From contig ML210150.1 in the NCBI GenBank assembly GCA_004369085.1, positions 248,001-312,000 of the forward strand: DNA of 64,000 nucleotides, read 5' to 3'. Under the pieces are notes generated by a model, which was not told where the DNA came from, did not search any database, and saw nothing but the letters and a program-made list of their open reading frames with translations. Positions within the stretch are counted from its first letter, which is position 1. Each line of letters begins with the position of its first letter. Below, piece by piece: positions 34,231 to 45,699 of the stretch. Source of the stretch: Coprinopsis marcescibilis (taxonomy: Eukaryota > Basidiomycota > Agaricomycetes > Agaricales > Psathyrellaceae). Both the position numbers and the translations under genes were made by a program.

Positions 34231-35739
34231 TTAGTGCTGCAAAGGTAAACGTCCGTAACTCTCTCCCGCCTTCCTCTCCATCAACTCTCGGAGAGGACCC
34301 AAAAGTCTAGTGAACGCGGCTTCATCCAAAGCGGCGACTTTAAGTTTCGGTTGCGAAGGGTCAGTTCGGTTAATCGCACTAACAGTGGCCGCCCGAGGCG
34401 CTGCACGAAGCAAGGAAAGTTCTGCGAAATCACGTTGAGTAAGGGACGGTCTAGCCACAAAAATTAGGTGCGAACCTCCAAAGTAATCCCCCTTTCGGAG
34501 ATGTCCAACTTTAATCTCTCTAACCTCCCCACTTTCTCCCTGTTGCTGCTTGGTGGCGATGGCTTCGCCTTCCTCGACGAAGAAAAATGTGTCCCCAATG
34601 TCTCCTTGCCTGACAACCGCGTCACCATCTCTGTAAACACTGCTGTTAAGAGCATCGGCGATCTTGCTTCGCTCTGCGGCGTCAAGGGACGACAAAAGGG
34701 GTACGGTAGACAAGAACCGTTCGTACATCGATCGTTTGCGATGCGCAGACTTGAGAATGATCGTACGGAAGGTGATGCGGTCCAACGCCCACAACGTTGA
34801 TGGTTCAATCGCAAGGACAGAAGCTGCACGAGGATGACCGTACATCAAAGCCAACTCTCCAAACGTTTTCCCGGATTTACATTCCTGCACCAGCCGCCCG
34901 AGTTCTGGATGAAACTTTGGCTGGATAAATTTGCCCGTGTCTGTCAGGATGTTCGGCTGAGTGAGCCAGTTGGGCGGTAATGGGTCAGGACGAATGTAAC
35001 AATTCAGATGACCTGCTTCCACGACGTAAAAGTACTCGCCCACGTCTCCTTGGCGAATGACGACCTCGTTCTTCACCACTTTTCTCTCCTGCATCGCATC
35101 AAGCACCCCCTTCTGCTGCTCTTCGTCGAGATCGCGGAAAATGAAGTTGGTGCCAATGGCAACCTTGATACGACGAAGTTGATCCTCTGATTTGGGGTAT
35201 ACTGGCAAAACCTCATCTGCGCCGCTATCCACCGCAATGGACTCTGCCGAGACGGAGGTCCGCCTTGCAAAGATAGCAGACGAAGGATTAAGATAGTCGT
35301 GGCTGTTGAATCCAGCCGGAGCGGTATTATCGAAGGATGCAAAGGGGTTTACAGTTGTAAGAGGAGAGGTCGGTGGAAGTTCGTTTTGGTTATATCTAAG
35401 CGTTGGTGGCGTCCTTTCGCCAGAGAGCAGTGCGTTCCCAGGAACATTGAGGGTTCCGAACGGACTCTGTGCTACACTGTCCCTGAAGGATGATCGAGGT
35501 CGAGCCAGTGGGGAAGCGGGAGGCGGGGGTGCGGATGTATTTCCAGGGGAATCTGCGTATAGATCGTAGGGTATCGAAACAGACGGGGTCCTCTGCGCAA
35601 GTACATCCCTGGTTCGAGTACGTTGCTCTTCCAGACGCGTTTGGAACCAATTCGAGCAGAACTGCAGGGCGTCTCGCGGCTGAACGCGCTGGTAGTCGCG
35701 AGCCAGATCACCGACGAGGGCATCAAATGTCGACGACAT
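34231..35739 (-). CDS. PKAR: cAMP-dependent protein kinase regulatory subunit
   Basis: An N-terminal dimerisation/docking helix pair (ALVGDLARDYQRVQPRDALQ, then FCSNWFQTRLEEQR) leads to a disordered Pro/Ser linker, an inhibitor site ARRTSVSAES and two cyclic-nucleotide-binding domains. Domain A has the phosphate-binding cassette FGELALMYGHPRAASV. Domain B appears as GDYFG then ELSLLRAAPRAATV. The inhibitor site has Ser after RRT, so it is substrate-like (RII type) and could be phosphorylated by the catalytic subunit. The unspliced frame is 502 codons, but 18 of these interrupt cassette B and match a 54-nt intron (34475-34422), so the expected protein is 484 residues. The subunit holds PKA inactive until cAMP binds and controls growth and stress responses. 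Confidence 0.95.
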   Translation of the reverse strand: MSSTFDALVGDLARDYQRVQPRDALQFCSNWFQTRLEEQRTRTRDVLAQRTPSVSIPYDLYADSPGNTSAPPPPASPLARPRSSFRDSVAQSPFGTLNVPGNALLSGERTPPTLRYNQNELPPTSPLTTVNPFASFDNTAPAGFNSHDYLNPSSAIFARRTSVSAESIAVDSGADEVLPVYPKSEDQLRRIKVAIGTNFIFRDLDEEQQKGVLDAMQERKVVKNEVVIRQGDVGEYFYVVEAGHLNCYIRPDPLPPNWLTQPNILTDTGKFIQPKFHPELGRLVQECKSGKTFGELALMYGHPRAASVLAIEPSTLWALDRITFRTIILKSAHRKRSMYERFLSTVPLLSSLDAAERSKIADALNSSVYRDGDAVVRQGDIGDTFFFVEEGEAIATKQQQGESGEVREIKVGHLRKGDYFGGSHLIFVARPSLTQRDFAELSLLRAAPRAATVSAINRTDPSQPKLKVAALDEAAFTRLLGPLRELMERKAGESYGRLPLQH

Positions 35740-36121
35740 TAGGGATTGCGTACACAGTTCAGAGATGAGTAGTGTTCAACTTTGGACAGCAACAAGCGGA
35801 AGATGGCAGTAGATGGGAAAGAAATATTGTCGCTCTTAAGGCCGCCAGGACGACCATTTAATTGCCTACGGATCACGTGTATGTAATGCAATGCCCAATC
35901 TTAGTACAAGGCCCAAGGGCAAATTCTTCAGCTGCGGTACAATGTCGAACAAAAGAGGGCAATAGTACAAAAGTCTCAGTGGCTCAGAGGGACTTGGTCG
36001 AGTGGCAAGGCGAGTCAATGCTACGAAGGACGTTGTATTGCTACAACCCGCTCATAATTGGGAAAAGATACATTGTTCCTCCTGCACTTAAAGATTACAA
36101 TAGATGGAAAGCACACAGAAA
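35740..36121. other. Promoter region of the PKA regulatory subunit gene
   Basis: This 382-bp spacer lies between two minus-strand genes. It includes a CACGTG hexamer near 35874, and further from the PKA gene the 3' region of the Herp/Usa1-like gene. An 87-codon plus-strand frame (35862-36125) has no recognisable features. Confidence 0.45.
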
Positions 36122-37852
36122 TTAGTCAGAATCGTCTACCCAGTCCTCTGCGACAACACGTTCGATGTATTCCTTAATCCATTCCGGTCTGCGAGCGTGC
36201 TTCGCGCGAAGCTCGTCACGAACTTGGTTGGCGTTGTTGTCCACCTGCACTCCAGCGCTTGAACCGTCTCCGGTCTCAGAGGCGTCAGGTTGCTCGTCAG
36301 GCCGTTGACGCACGTTAGCTTCTGTCCGGATAGGTCCTTCCCTTCGTCGTAAAGCCACTCGCCTTTCGTCCCAGACAGCTGGGTGAAGCGTCGATAGAAA
36401 TAAACCAAGGAATGTCCCAAATTTCTGTCCAAGTGTGGGTTCTGGGATTGACGCTTCATCAGCCCTATTCAGGATTTGTTGTTCTGGTTCTAGATTGAGA
36501 TTTGCAAGATGGGTCAAGATGTTGCTGAGGCGGAAGTCCCATTGCTGCGCTGCGATTGCGACGGGAGCCTGCGGGTGAGCTTGATGTTGTTGTGGCTCTT
36601 GGTTATTCTGGGGATTCGGGTTGGGAGGGACTTGGTTTGCGTTGGGATGTAAGCCATTGTTCGCAGGAAGCCGACGAAGGAGGTTGTTTCGGATGGGTTG
36701 CCAGATTTCATAAAACATCCAAACTAGGATCAGTATGCCAAATATTGGCTTTCGAGCAGGGGCGACGAAGTAGAGGAGAAGCATGGTACGAAATATGAGC
36801 ATTGCCAAGGGCATGAGTAACGGTCGAAGGGCTAAATCCCTGAACTGAGGGGCAATCCCATCCCCGTTGTCGGCGTTGGGATTGACAACACGAAGCTGAG
36901 GCGCGTTGGGCCCAAGCTGTTGTAGGAACTGGTTGAAATCGACATTCTGGGGGGTGGCGAAGGTTGATGTGCGATAAATAGATGTGCTAGTAACATTGAT
37001 GTTGAGGAGGGTGAAAGTGAATGACAGGATTTGAAGGGCATGAAGTTGGACAGGGCTTGGCGTCTCATTGGGATTCTGCAGAGAAAGGTGTTGCTGACCA
37101 CTAATAAAGGAACGGGTGAGATCAGCGTTCGGGGCCCAGCTGACATGACTTACTAGAAGGTAACATATTCGTACTTCAGTCCCTCTTGTTGGGAGTTCTC
37201 CGGGTAGCCTGCGTCGAATACCTCTGGCCAAGCCCATCCGAGGCCTTGAATCGCAGTGATAGCAGCTTGGCGCAGTTCAGCCCGCACTTCAGCAGGGGTT
37301 GAATTAGAAGGTGGCTTTCCGGTCATGAGTGCCTCTATGGCGTTCCTATGAAGGCTGACGATGTACGGGATGGGCCGGTGCTCGCGAGGGCGTGGAGACT
37401 GGACCTGAGCGGAGAAAGGTGGCTCAGGGATATGAAACTGGCTCCTGGTAATGTTGCCGTCGAGGAAGGCTGTCGCAAATCCTCCAAAGTTACTTGCAGT
37501 GGAAGACAGTTGAGAGGGTGACTGAGGTATCTCTGGAGGCTGGGATGACCATGCGTTTGGGTGAACAGCCAGGTGCAATATGCGAGAATCAGAAGGGGCC
37601 TTTGGTCGCAAGTCAACTTGGGTAACTCCTGGCATAGCTAACAACAAATACCTTCCAGAGTTCTTCTATCTTCTCGTCATCACGAAGGTTTCGCCCCTTA
37701 GATATAAGTCTTTGGCCATCGACATGGGGCTGACCGGGGCAGGTGCGAGATATCTCCTGCTTTACTTGGTGAATTGTGCTTGATGGAGAAACGAAGACAC
37801 GAAAGGAATGAGAATATGCTGGCAATTCGATACGCAATTCGACTGTGGCCAT
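36122..37852 (-). CDS. Ubiquitin-like membrane protein, Herp/Usa1-like (ERAD)
   Basis: Three exons. The N-terminus (MATVELRIELPAYSHSFRVF) is a ubiquitin-like fold with the typical ISKGRNLRDDEKIEELWK stretch. A 52-nt intron joins to APSDSRILHLAVHPNAWSS. The linker continues to GLKYEYVTF, and a second intron ending at TTTATTAG gives YGQQHLSLQNP. Two hydrophobic helices (PLLMPLAMLIFRTMLLLYFV; IFGILILVWMFYEIWQPI) follow, then a Gln/Pro/Asn-rich segment and a basic tail ending RVVAEDWVDDSD. Ubiquitin-like domain plus paired C-terminal helices is the layout of mammalian HERPUD1 and yeast Usa1, which organise the Hrd1 ER-degradation complex. That role is inferred from layout. A CACGTG site lies 144 bp upstream. 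Confidence 0.7.
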
Positions 37853-37995
37853 GGTTCTGCGCTGATGTCGAAAAATTAAGAGACAGAAGGAGGCGCTGGT
37901 GCAGCCAATTACTCTGCCTGACAATGCTGACAGTCAATCTGGGCAGTGGGAGACGACGTGGAAGTGCCAAGCCATCACCACATCATAGCGTATCC

Positions 37996-38001
37996 CACGT
38001 G
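37996..38001. promoter_or_regulatory. CACGTG box upstream of the Herp/Usa1-like gene
   Basis: CCCACGTGACA is found 144 bp upstream of the ATG at 37852. The core is a bHLH/bZIP site; ER-stress factors also recognise ACGT-core elements preceded by CC. The match is short, and no other stress element (CCAAT half-site) is spaced next to it. Confidence 0.25.
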
Positions 38002-38139
38002 ACATATACTTGGCATGACGCACCAGTGCAGCGCAGGAGACAACTATGGCTTCGAGAACAAGAATTTCAAGAAAAACGCGTCTTGTAATGAGAGATATAG
38101 GATCGTAACGATTGGAAGACGTGTCGCTATTGTAAAATT

Positions 38140-39524
38140 TCATGATAGGGCCGGAACTGCAACAGTAGCATGTTTTTGTGAACTCTCATGAGCGAGCTGG
38201 ATCATCTCAATAACGGCCTGTGCCTCGTCCCATTTAACCGCAGGTTCTGCACCTGCCCGGATCGCTGCACCCAAATTTTGGAACAGCTCAATATATCCCC
38301 CGGCATCTGGTGTTGGCCATCTGAGGTATCATGAAATTAGAAACAGCTAGCGATGTTATGTGAAGTAGGCTTCAACTCACATCGTCTTGTTGATTGACTC
38401 GTCATCAGCAAGTATCTTCTCAATCTGACCGTTTAGATATTCTGGTTCGCGTCCAAACTCTTCCTTAAGAATCGCCGTCGGAGACGATATCATACGCAGA
38501 TGTTCTTCTTGAGTATCGACGCCAAACTTTACGAACGAACCCCGAGTTCCACGAACGATGTAACGAAGCTGCGGAGATCGGACGGACAACGGATGTGACC
38601 TGAGGATAACCGTCAGTGGATAATGACGAGCGGGACTTCGTTCATAGTGGAATGTGACCGTGAACTAGTGACGAATGAGCTTAAACAGTAATGCAGATAG
38701 CACTGAGCAGTCGAATGCACTGACCGAATCGTCCACATTTGGATTTCCAATTCCCCGCACATTCTGTACAACCGCTGTGACTTCTTGGGGCCTACCGAAT
38801 AGTACCAATGCTTGATCAATCAGGTGTGCACCAAGATCGTATAGAGCTCCAGCACCTGCCGAAGGCAAGTCCTTCCATGTGCCTTTTAGGCCCTTCCTAT
38901 AGCGGTCCAGACTGTTTAAAGACCGATTGAGTGATCACACGGACAGGTTGGGCAGTAGCCAAAATTGCCACTGACTGCGATTCGAATTCTACGATCGATC
39001 CAATATGTTCAGAATGCGAGTCTGCAAGGTTGAGAAGTCTCTTCAAAGACAGGAAATCCGAGTCCCAGCGACGGTTTTGATACGCATATAACACGAGGCC
39101 TTTCGATGTTGCCAGACTTCCCAGTTCTTTCGCCTGCTCAACAGTTGCCGTGACAGGCTTATCGACTAGCACTGTGAATGCAGCATGGACATGACATTGG
39201 CGTTGAGTACGAAATCAGACGGAAACGGCAATTACCATGTTTGCCAGCGCCGAGCGCAGCTTTGGCGAAAGGATAATGGGTGTCATTGGGGGTCGCAACC
39301 ACGACAAGTTCGATTTCTGGATCTTCGAGGACATTTTCCAGAGAGTTGTGTATCTTGACCGAAATATTAAATCGCTGCTGAACCTTTCCTCCATCACTTT
39401 TTGGGTTTCTTTCCAAGACGGAATGAAGGGTGAATAGCTGAGGTAAAGCGAGGATGAAAGGGACGTGGAAGGTAAGACCAGCCAGTCCGACACCTAACAC
39501 GCAGACGTTGATAGGCTTTGACAT
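38140..39524 (-). CDS. Gfo/Idh/MocA-family NAD(P)-dependent oxidoreductase
   Basis: The start is MSKPINVCVLGVGLAGLTFH at 39524, a Rossmann nucleotide-binding turn (GxGxAG). The family signature follows across exons: VVVATPNDTHYPFAKAALGA, then VLVDKPVTATVEQAKELG (the conserved KP motif), YQNRRWDSDFLSLKRLL, and SAGAGALYDLGAHLIDQALV (conserved DLGxHxxD). The C-terminal domain contains VRGTRGSFVKFGVD and ends HATVAVPALS. At least four introns split the gene, for a protein of about 370 residues. Relatives act on sugars, inositol or other polyols, or on xylose-like substrates; the substrate here cannot be told from sequence. It has no related neighbour except a divergent GH9 gene 335 bp away. Confidence 0.9.
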
Positions 39525-39859
39525 GTCGAGTACAGAAATCGAGAGATCCTGGCTGGGTATTAGAGCAAGAGCTGACGCAGCTCAGCGCAGCTCAACATTG
39601 AAGCGGCACCGTCTGACCGTTCCCAATCCGGCCTGACGGAAGCAGATCGCGTCACTCTCCAGTGATGGCCCGGTCCGCCTGATCCGCCCGTTGAATCCAA
39701 TCGGTCGCTATATGGAGAGCAAGTTCAACTTTGTCTGCTCTACGTTAGCGTCATTCGACCCCCTCTCCAATACCCAACGCCCGAGACGACGGCGACGACG
39801 GAAACCACAACGACGACGACGATACCTACAACGACCTTTACGATACCTGGATCCTGACA
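39525..39859. other. Divergent promoter between the Gfo/Idh/MocA and GH9 genes
   Basis: These 335 bp are shared by two divergent genes, a sugar-type oxidoreductase and an endoglucanase-family gene. The GH9 side carries an Arg-codon-like CGACGACGG purine-rich repeat near 39786-39836 within its leader. No further gene is seen. Confidence 0.45.
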
Positions 39860-42128
39860 ATGCGGGCACTAATTGCTTGTTTCTTGCTCCACAGCTCGAT
39901 CATATCCGTTCTCGCACAGCTAACACTCCCGAGTCCACCATGGCTACCTCCTGAGAATTCTACTGGCGCCATACCATCCAATAACTCGTACCCCAACTCA
40001 CACTGGTCAACACTAATCGGAGAACTTCTGTACTTCTATGAAGCGCAGCGCAGCGGCGAATTACCCTCTACGAACAGAGTTTCTTGGAGGAACGGTAGCG
40101 CCCTGGATGATGGGCGGGAAGATCGCGTTGACTTGACTGGTGAGGACAAGTGGCATTCTGAATACGATAATTGCGTCTGACTCAGGCTCAGGTGGATACT
40201 ATGATGCAGGAGGTAACTGACCTTCACCTGGTAGCTCTCTGGCGCAACTCATCCATTCGTAGATTTCTCGAAGCAGACCTTTCCCTTGGTACGTTGTGTC
40301 ATCTCAAGTTCAAGCTAGTATACCTACAGCTTTCTCCAGAGCTTTACTTTGATGTCTATATGCTGGGGAGCTACAGACTTTGGCAGAGGTACGGATAATT
40401 TGTGCAACTTGAGGATATCCCACTGACTTTCCTTGATAGGCTACGACTTGGCCAACCAGACTGTTTATCTCGATGACATGCTCCGCTGGGGACTCGATTG
40501 GCTCATGAAGGTGGGAAGATTGCCACTCGGCGCATTGTTTTACCTTTCGACTGACAAGCGATGACAGGCCCACGTCGAAGAATCCAGGCTGTATGTCCTG
40601 GTCGACAATAGTGAGTTGGTTTCCATATTGCAAGTCCTTAACCATTTAACGACGCGTTGTGCAGAGGATATTGGGAACACGTACTGGGGAGGAGACCGAA
40701 GCATCCCTACACCACGACCCATATATGACATCAATAATTCCAACCCTGGAACAGACGTTGCAGCACAGGCTTCAGCAGCCTTCGCTGCGTGTTCCAACCT
40801 TTACGCCCACAGAGCTTTCGACAACTCAACATTTTCGACACCAGCATCACTTCGAGACCAAACCTACGCAGATACGCTACTAACGCGCGCTCAACAACTA
40901 TATTCGTTCGCGCTCAACTCCAGTGGTGGGCGGAAAGTCTATCAAAAGTCGGTACCAGAGGCGGCTTCAGCGTACTCGTCGTCTGGATTCGGAGATGAGC
41001 TCGCCATTGCGGCCCTGTTCCTCTCGTGGGGTACCAATGACCCCGCCATGTTCCATGCAGCTGAAGATTACTACACTCGATACAAGCTATCCGAATCAAA
41101 CCGAGTCTTCAACTGGGACTCCAAAGTCCCAGGCCTCGCGGTGCTTTTCTCCCAGATAGCTCAGTCAAGGCCTGAAACCGGAAGAAATCTCGAACAATGG
41201 AAAGCCAGTGCGGAACAATATTTTGACGACATCGTTAACAAGAAAGGCCAAAGCTTCAGGACGGATGGTGCGTTTCTAAATTTGGAATTTATCCTCATCG
41301 CACTCACGGTGTCTGTAGGCGGGCTTGTTTTTTGGAGCGGGGATTCCGACCATGCGAGTCTTAACCCAGCATTAAATGCCGCAATGCTGATGCATCGATA
41401 CGCTCCTATGGCTACTTCCGAGGAAAAGAAGAAGTCTTACTTGGTGAGTTAACAGTCGCCTCCCGTTGCATTCACTGACTCTGCGTTCAGAGCTTTTCCA
41501 AAAGCCAACTGGATTATGCTCTTGGAAAGAATCCAATGTCCAGTTAGTATTTCTCCTTTTAGTCCGGATATACGGTCCTCACAATGTCCAAAGTTGCCTA
41601 CATTGTTGGTATCAACCCCAACTCGCCATCAAATCCCCACCATGCGATGGCCAGCGGCGGGAACGACATTGGAACAATCGACACTTTCCCCAACCAAACA
41701 GCACGGATTTTGTATGGTGCCTTGGTTGGTGGGCCGGACGTACGCGACAGGTTTTTCGATATACGAAGTGATTGGCCACAGACAGAGGTAAGCACCATCA
41801 GAAACCAATTCCGTCCGTGAAAATACTGAGATTCTCACAGGTTGCCCTTGATTACAACGCACCATTGCTTACCCTGTCTTCAATGCACGTTATCTCTGGC
41901 ACAAACGACCCATTCTACACAAGTCTCGAGGCCGGTGCTTATGCCAAAGTGAAGCCTTCAGGATTCCCTTGTGACGCCGCTTTCAAAGAAGGATGCGAAG
42001 GGCCCACACTGACCAAAGAAGGGAGAATCGCAATGGCCGTCGTACTGACCGTGGTCTGTCTCATTATTGCTGGCCTTTCAGCGTGGTGGATACGGTTGTT
42101 GGTCAGAAACGCACGACAGAACAAATAA
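39860..42128 (+). CDS. Glycoside hydrolase family 9, membrane-anchored (endoglucanase-type)
   Basis: The signal peptide MRALIACFLLHSSIISVLAQ opens the frame. The catalytic domain is spread over many short exons. LTGGYYDAGDFSKQTFPLSF supplies the DAGD catalytic base, followed by MSICWGATDFGRGYDL, LNSSGGRKVYQKSVPEAASA, FGDELAIAALFLSWGT and NPNSPSNPHHAMASGG, and then TEVALDYNAPLLTLSS, which holds the catalytic acid Glu. After a linker a hydrophobic helix (AMAVVLTVVCLIIAGLSAWW) and a basic RNARQNK tail end the protein, so the enzyme is probably tethered to the plasma membrane facing out. I recall basidiomycete GH9 enzymes with this anchor. Hydrolysis of beta-1,4-glucan is expected, though cell-wall remodelling is an alternative role. 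Confidence 0.92.
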
Positions 42129-42335
42129 AAGTGACGATCACGGACGATCCCTATGTATTCAACATGTACTTTTATCTCTATTCCACATTCACCCACCCAC
42201 ATTGCATTATTTAGAACTATAATCGTCCGTACTTTTACTTTCACTTCGGGTATGCTTTGCAGATTTAACGTTTTCGTAGCTACAAATGACCCTTGCTTCC
42301 GTCCTTCCAAACTTGACGATAGTCCGCTCCAACCC

Positions 42336-45300
42336 TTAATATACCTGGATTTTCATTAGTCGCGGCCAAAACCATGCAATGCGAAATCGACATACCTCCA
42401 GTACGTAACGTTCCTCTTCCTTCAAGCTTTCCAGATATTCGCCGGCTTCGGTCGCAGTGATTCCCTTATTCTTGACGATACCAGCGACAAGGGCCTCGTA
42501 CACATCGGGGACAGGCCAAGTAGGGCCGCAAAGGTAGAACACGCCTTGCTTGTCGTAAAGCATGGCTGCAAGATCGTCTGCGTCCTCAAGCATCTTGTGT
42601 TGAATGTACGACTTCTTGACACCGTCACGAGAGAACGCAAGGCCGGCCTTCGTGATAATCCCTGAAAGAATCCAAGCTTCGATTTCCTCGCCGTAAAGGT
42701 ACTCAGCCGCCTGGTAGCGAGAACCAAAGTAGTAGTACACCGGTCCAATTTCTTGGCCTTGATCGGCCAACCAAGCCAGATGCTGCAGGAAGGCGCGGAA
42801 AGGAGCGGCGCCAGTTCCAAGGCCAGCCATGATAAGGGGTTGCTTGGAATTAGGGGGAAGCTAGAGAGTCGGGAACGAACGTCAGTCAAGAATTTGAGTC
42901 GAGAGTAAGTTCCTTTTACCTTCATCACACTTGGCTTGATGGACACAGTAACCTTCTGGCCGATCTTCAAAGACGCAAGGTAACGAGTACATTGCCCGTA
43001 TCGTGTGAGGCCTGGTTCAATAATAAGCAAAGTGCAAAGAGACTAGCCCGCGAGGACGTACCTTCTGGGGTTTGCCAGTCAACGGTGACAACCAAAAGAT
43101 CAACCCTGTCTCCAACGACGGCCTGGGCACTGGCGATACTGTAATGCCTGGGCTTGATATCGCCAATGAGGTCACAAAGTCGCTCAATTCCGGGCCTTGC
43201 AGAAGGGTATTTCGTCAAGACATCGGCGAAAGTAAGAGTGTCCTTGTCCGAGAATTTCTTGAATGTGGAAGCGCCCTCGGGAGAGCCAACGAACCGCAGT
43301 GCGTACTTGTCGACGGGGATGGTGGCGTATTCAGCCAGGTCGGTGTAAAAGGACTTTGGGGGTTTGCCGAATAAATCAATCTGCTGCTCGAGAGCCTGGA
43401 GGACGGTACGGGTGTGAACCCTGGTGTCGTCGCCAGGAACAGGGATGGTAATCAACCTGTTGGGATCGACACCATATGAGTTGCAAAAGTCTAAAACCTC
43501 CTGGTGGTCATTCCACCCATGGATGCCCAGTGCTTCTCCGATCGAGTACTTGAGACCAGTTCCAGTCGTGTCGAACTCCAAATGGAAAACGTTGCGGTCG
43601 TATTCAAGAGGGGTGAGGCGCCTGTTGACGGTACAGGTCACCAGGAAAGTGCGGTCTGGAATCTCAGGGCGCAGCGCAGGGTTTTGAGGGTATTGTTCGT
43701 CCGACTGTACGGCGGGCGGGGAGTAAACTGATGGGAAGAGGATGTGCTTCGCTGCGTCATGCCAAGATCCTAAACGGGCACCGTTTACGAGGACGTCTCC
43801 ATCTTGTGCATCGACTGCAATGGCATTAAACCCAAAATTCTTCAGGGGGCTTGCAGAGTCTTCATCGACCGACTCGGTGGGAAGAACGATAGGATAAAGG
43901 GCCGACCAAGCATGTGCGTTGACCTTCAGAGTGGAAACCCCGAGGACTTCATCTCCGAAAGCCTTTTGGGCGATCTGGAAGACGACTTCCTCAGTGGCCT
44001 TGGTCCCAAGGTAGAGCCTCACGAATGTGAGATACAGAACGAGATTTTGCACAGCGTCATGTGCCGAACCACTCGTTGACCCTATCAAGTTCGAGGCTAT
44101 ACCTTTGGAGTCGACGTTGAATACTCGAAGGTGGCGCTCCCGAATCAGCGAAACTGCTGACGTCGAAAGGTTGGTACCGGCTTCAGTCGGAGACCAGGGA
44201 GATGAGATGAGGACGGCGGAGTCGGTTTTGGCGTGGTTGAGAAGCGAGTGCGCTTTCAACACACTGTGATCAAGGACAGCTAGGAAGTCAGACTGGCCTG
44301 AGCTTTCGTTACCCAAATTGAGTACGAAAGGAAGTGGCAAGGGGTTACCCCCATCAGCAGTGGGCGAAAGGAAAATCCGACTTGCAAAGATTCCTCCAGG
44401 CTTCGAGAAAACGTCGTGGTCGGTGAGAAGTCGAGTGGTGATGCTTTTGTGGCCGGCAAAGAAGTCCGCAATCACCTGGGGTACGGTGGCAAGCGGAGAA
44501 CGTGGAGTGCCAAACAACAAGACGGTACGCGGGGTCTCGCGGAGGAATGTCAACTTGGTGGATGCAGGAATGATGGCAGCGACGAAATTGAGGAAGGCGG
44601 TCTCGCTGCTCAAGAAGTCTTGGGTCTGTCCAGGTGTGACCCGGTGAGCCTGAACACTCTTCCTGTGCTCGTCCTCGTATAGGGAGCTGAAAACATCCAC
44701 GAAGAGGGAGCCCTGAACAAGGTTATTAGGTACTTCGTCAACGACATGAACAGTCTTGATGCTGGAGGGAAGAACTGCACGAAGCGCAGCTTCATTCCAC
44801 GGACGAAGGACATTGACGGTGATAACCCCGACATCCGTGACGCTATTGGCGGAGATAACTGACTCTGCAGCCAAAGCGAGAGGGCCGTTGAGGAATACGA
44901 GGGCCGTATGTGCGTGAGCATCGCCAGTATACTTGAAGAAAGAATAACCTCCGGCGATCTGGAGGGCTTCCTCCAAGGACTGGCTGGAAGAATGAGGGAT
45001 ACGAGGCTCCTTGAGGGATCGTCCAATTTCACGAGTAGTGCTGGAGTGGTCGAAGAGGTGGACAACGTGGGTATCCTTGAGGGCATAAGATATAGCTGCG
45101 AAGTCGACGGCCTGTTGAGGGGTGGAAGAAAGGAGGACAGCAACTCCTTCAGGCAGAAGGTGCCAGATGGACGACAACGACGACAACGTTGGCGAAAGAG
45201 TCAAGGTGTCTCCTATGGGGGTGATAGTTGGCACTTGGACAACCAATCTGGTGGATACATCTGCCGGGGGGAGATGGGCAAATGCTGGGGCCATAAGCGA

Positions 45301-45699
45301 CAGTCCGGTTGGGGTGGTGTAAGCAGTCAAAACGGAGCCCCGTCCGGCCTCGACGCTGGTTCCTTGCGAAAGACGTCCTACAAGACCCAAGCCTGCACCA
45401 GCCCTCGTCTGAAGGTCCACGACTGGTGCAGTGTCTCCTTGGCCAGAGCCTGCCCACTCTTTTGTCAAGGTCCCAAACCCAACTTGCTCGGCAACATCGT
45501 AAACGTAGACGACAGAGGTGGAAGTGCTTCTGGATGAGATGTATTCGATCACTTGCGAAGCTTGAACTCGAGGGTTGTCGAACAAATGGGCTGCAGCGGC
45601 TTTGTCGGGCCTAGGCGACGGTGGCGAAGACAAAGTTGTCGACGACGACAAGGGTGTCGACCAGCCAGAGTTGTGGGACGACATGACGGGTTCGGACAA
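42336..45699 (-). CDS. MET10: Sulfite reductase (NADPH) flavoprotein subunit
   Basis: The largest exon, from ATG at 45699, encodes about 890 residues. An N-terminal pyruvate:ferredoxin-oxidoreductase-like half (SVLTAYTTPTGLSLMAPAFA; ISANSVTDVGVITVNVLRPW) is followed by a ferredoxin-reductase-like FAD module (RTFLVTCTVNRRLTPLEYDR; DIKPRHYSIASAQAV). Three further exons add the NADPH module (LIMAGLGTGAAPFRAFLQHL; YYYFGSRYQAAEYLYGEEIE; FYLCGPTWPVPDVYEAL) and end RYVLE then VY. The subunit passes NADPH electrons to the Met5 haem subunit to reduce sulfite to sulfide in methionine/cysteine synthesis. The last intron (42345-42395, 51 nt) is stop-free, and the final exon is nine bases encoding VY-stop. 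A second ATG at 45684 is possible. Confidence 0.94.

Noticed and set aside
44908..45537. 209-codon plus-strand frame
   Set aside because: It is antisense to the conserved MET10 N-terminal half and has no features of its own.
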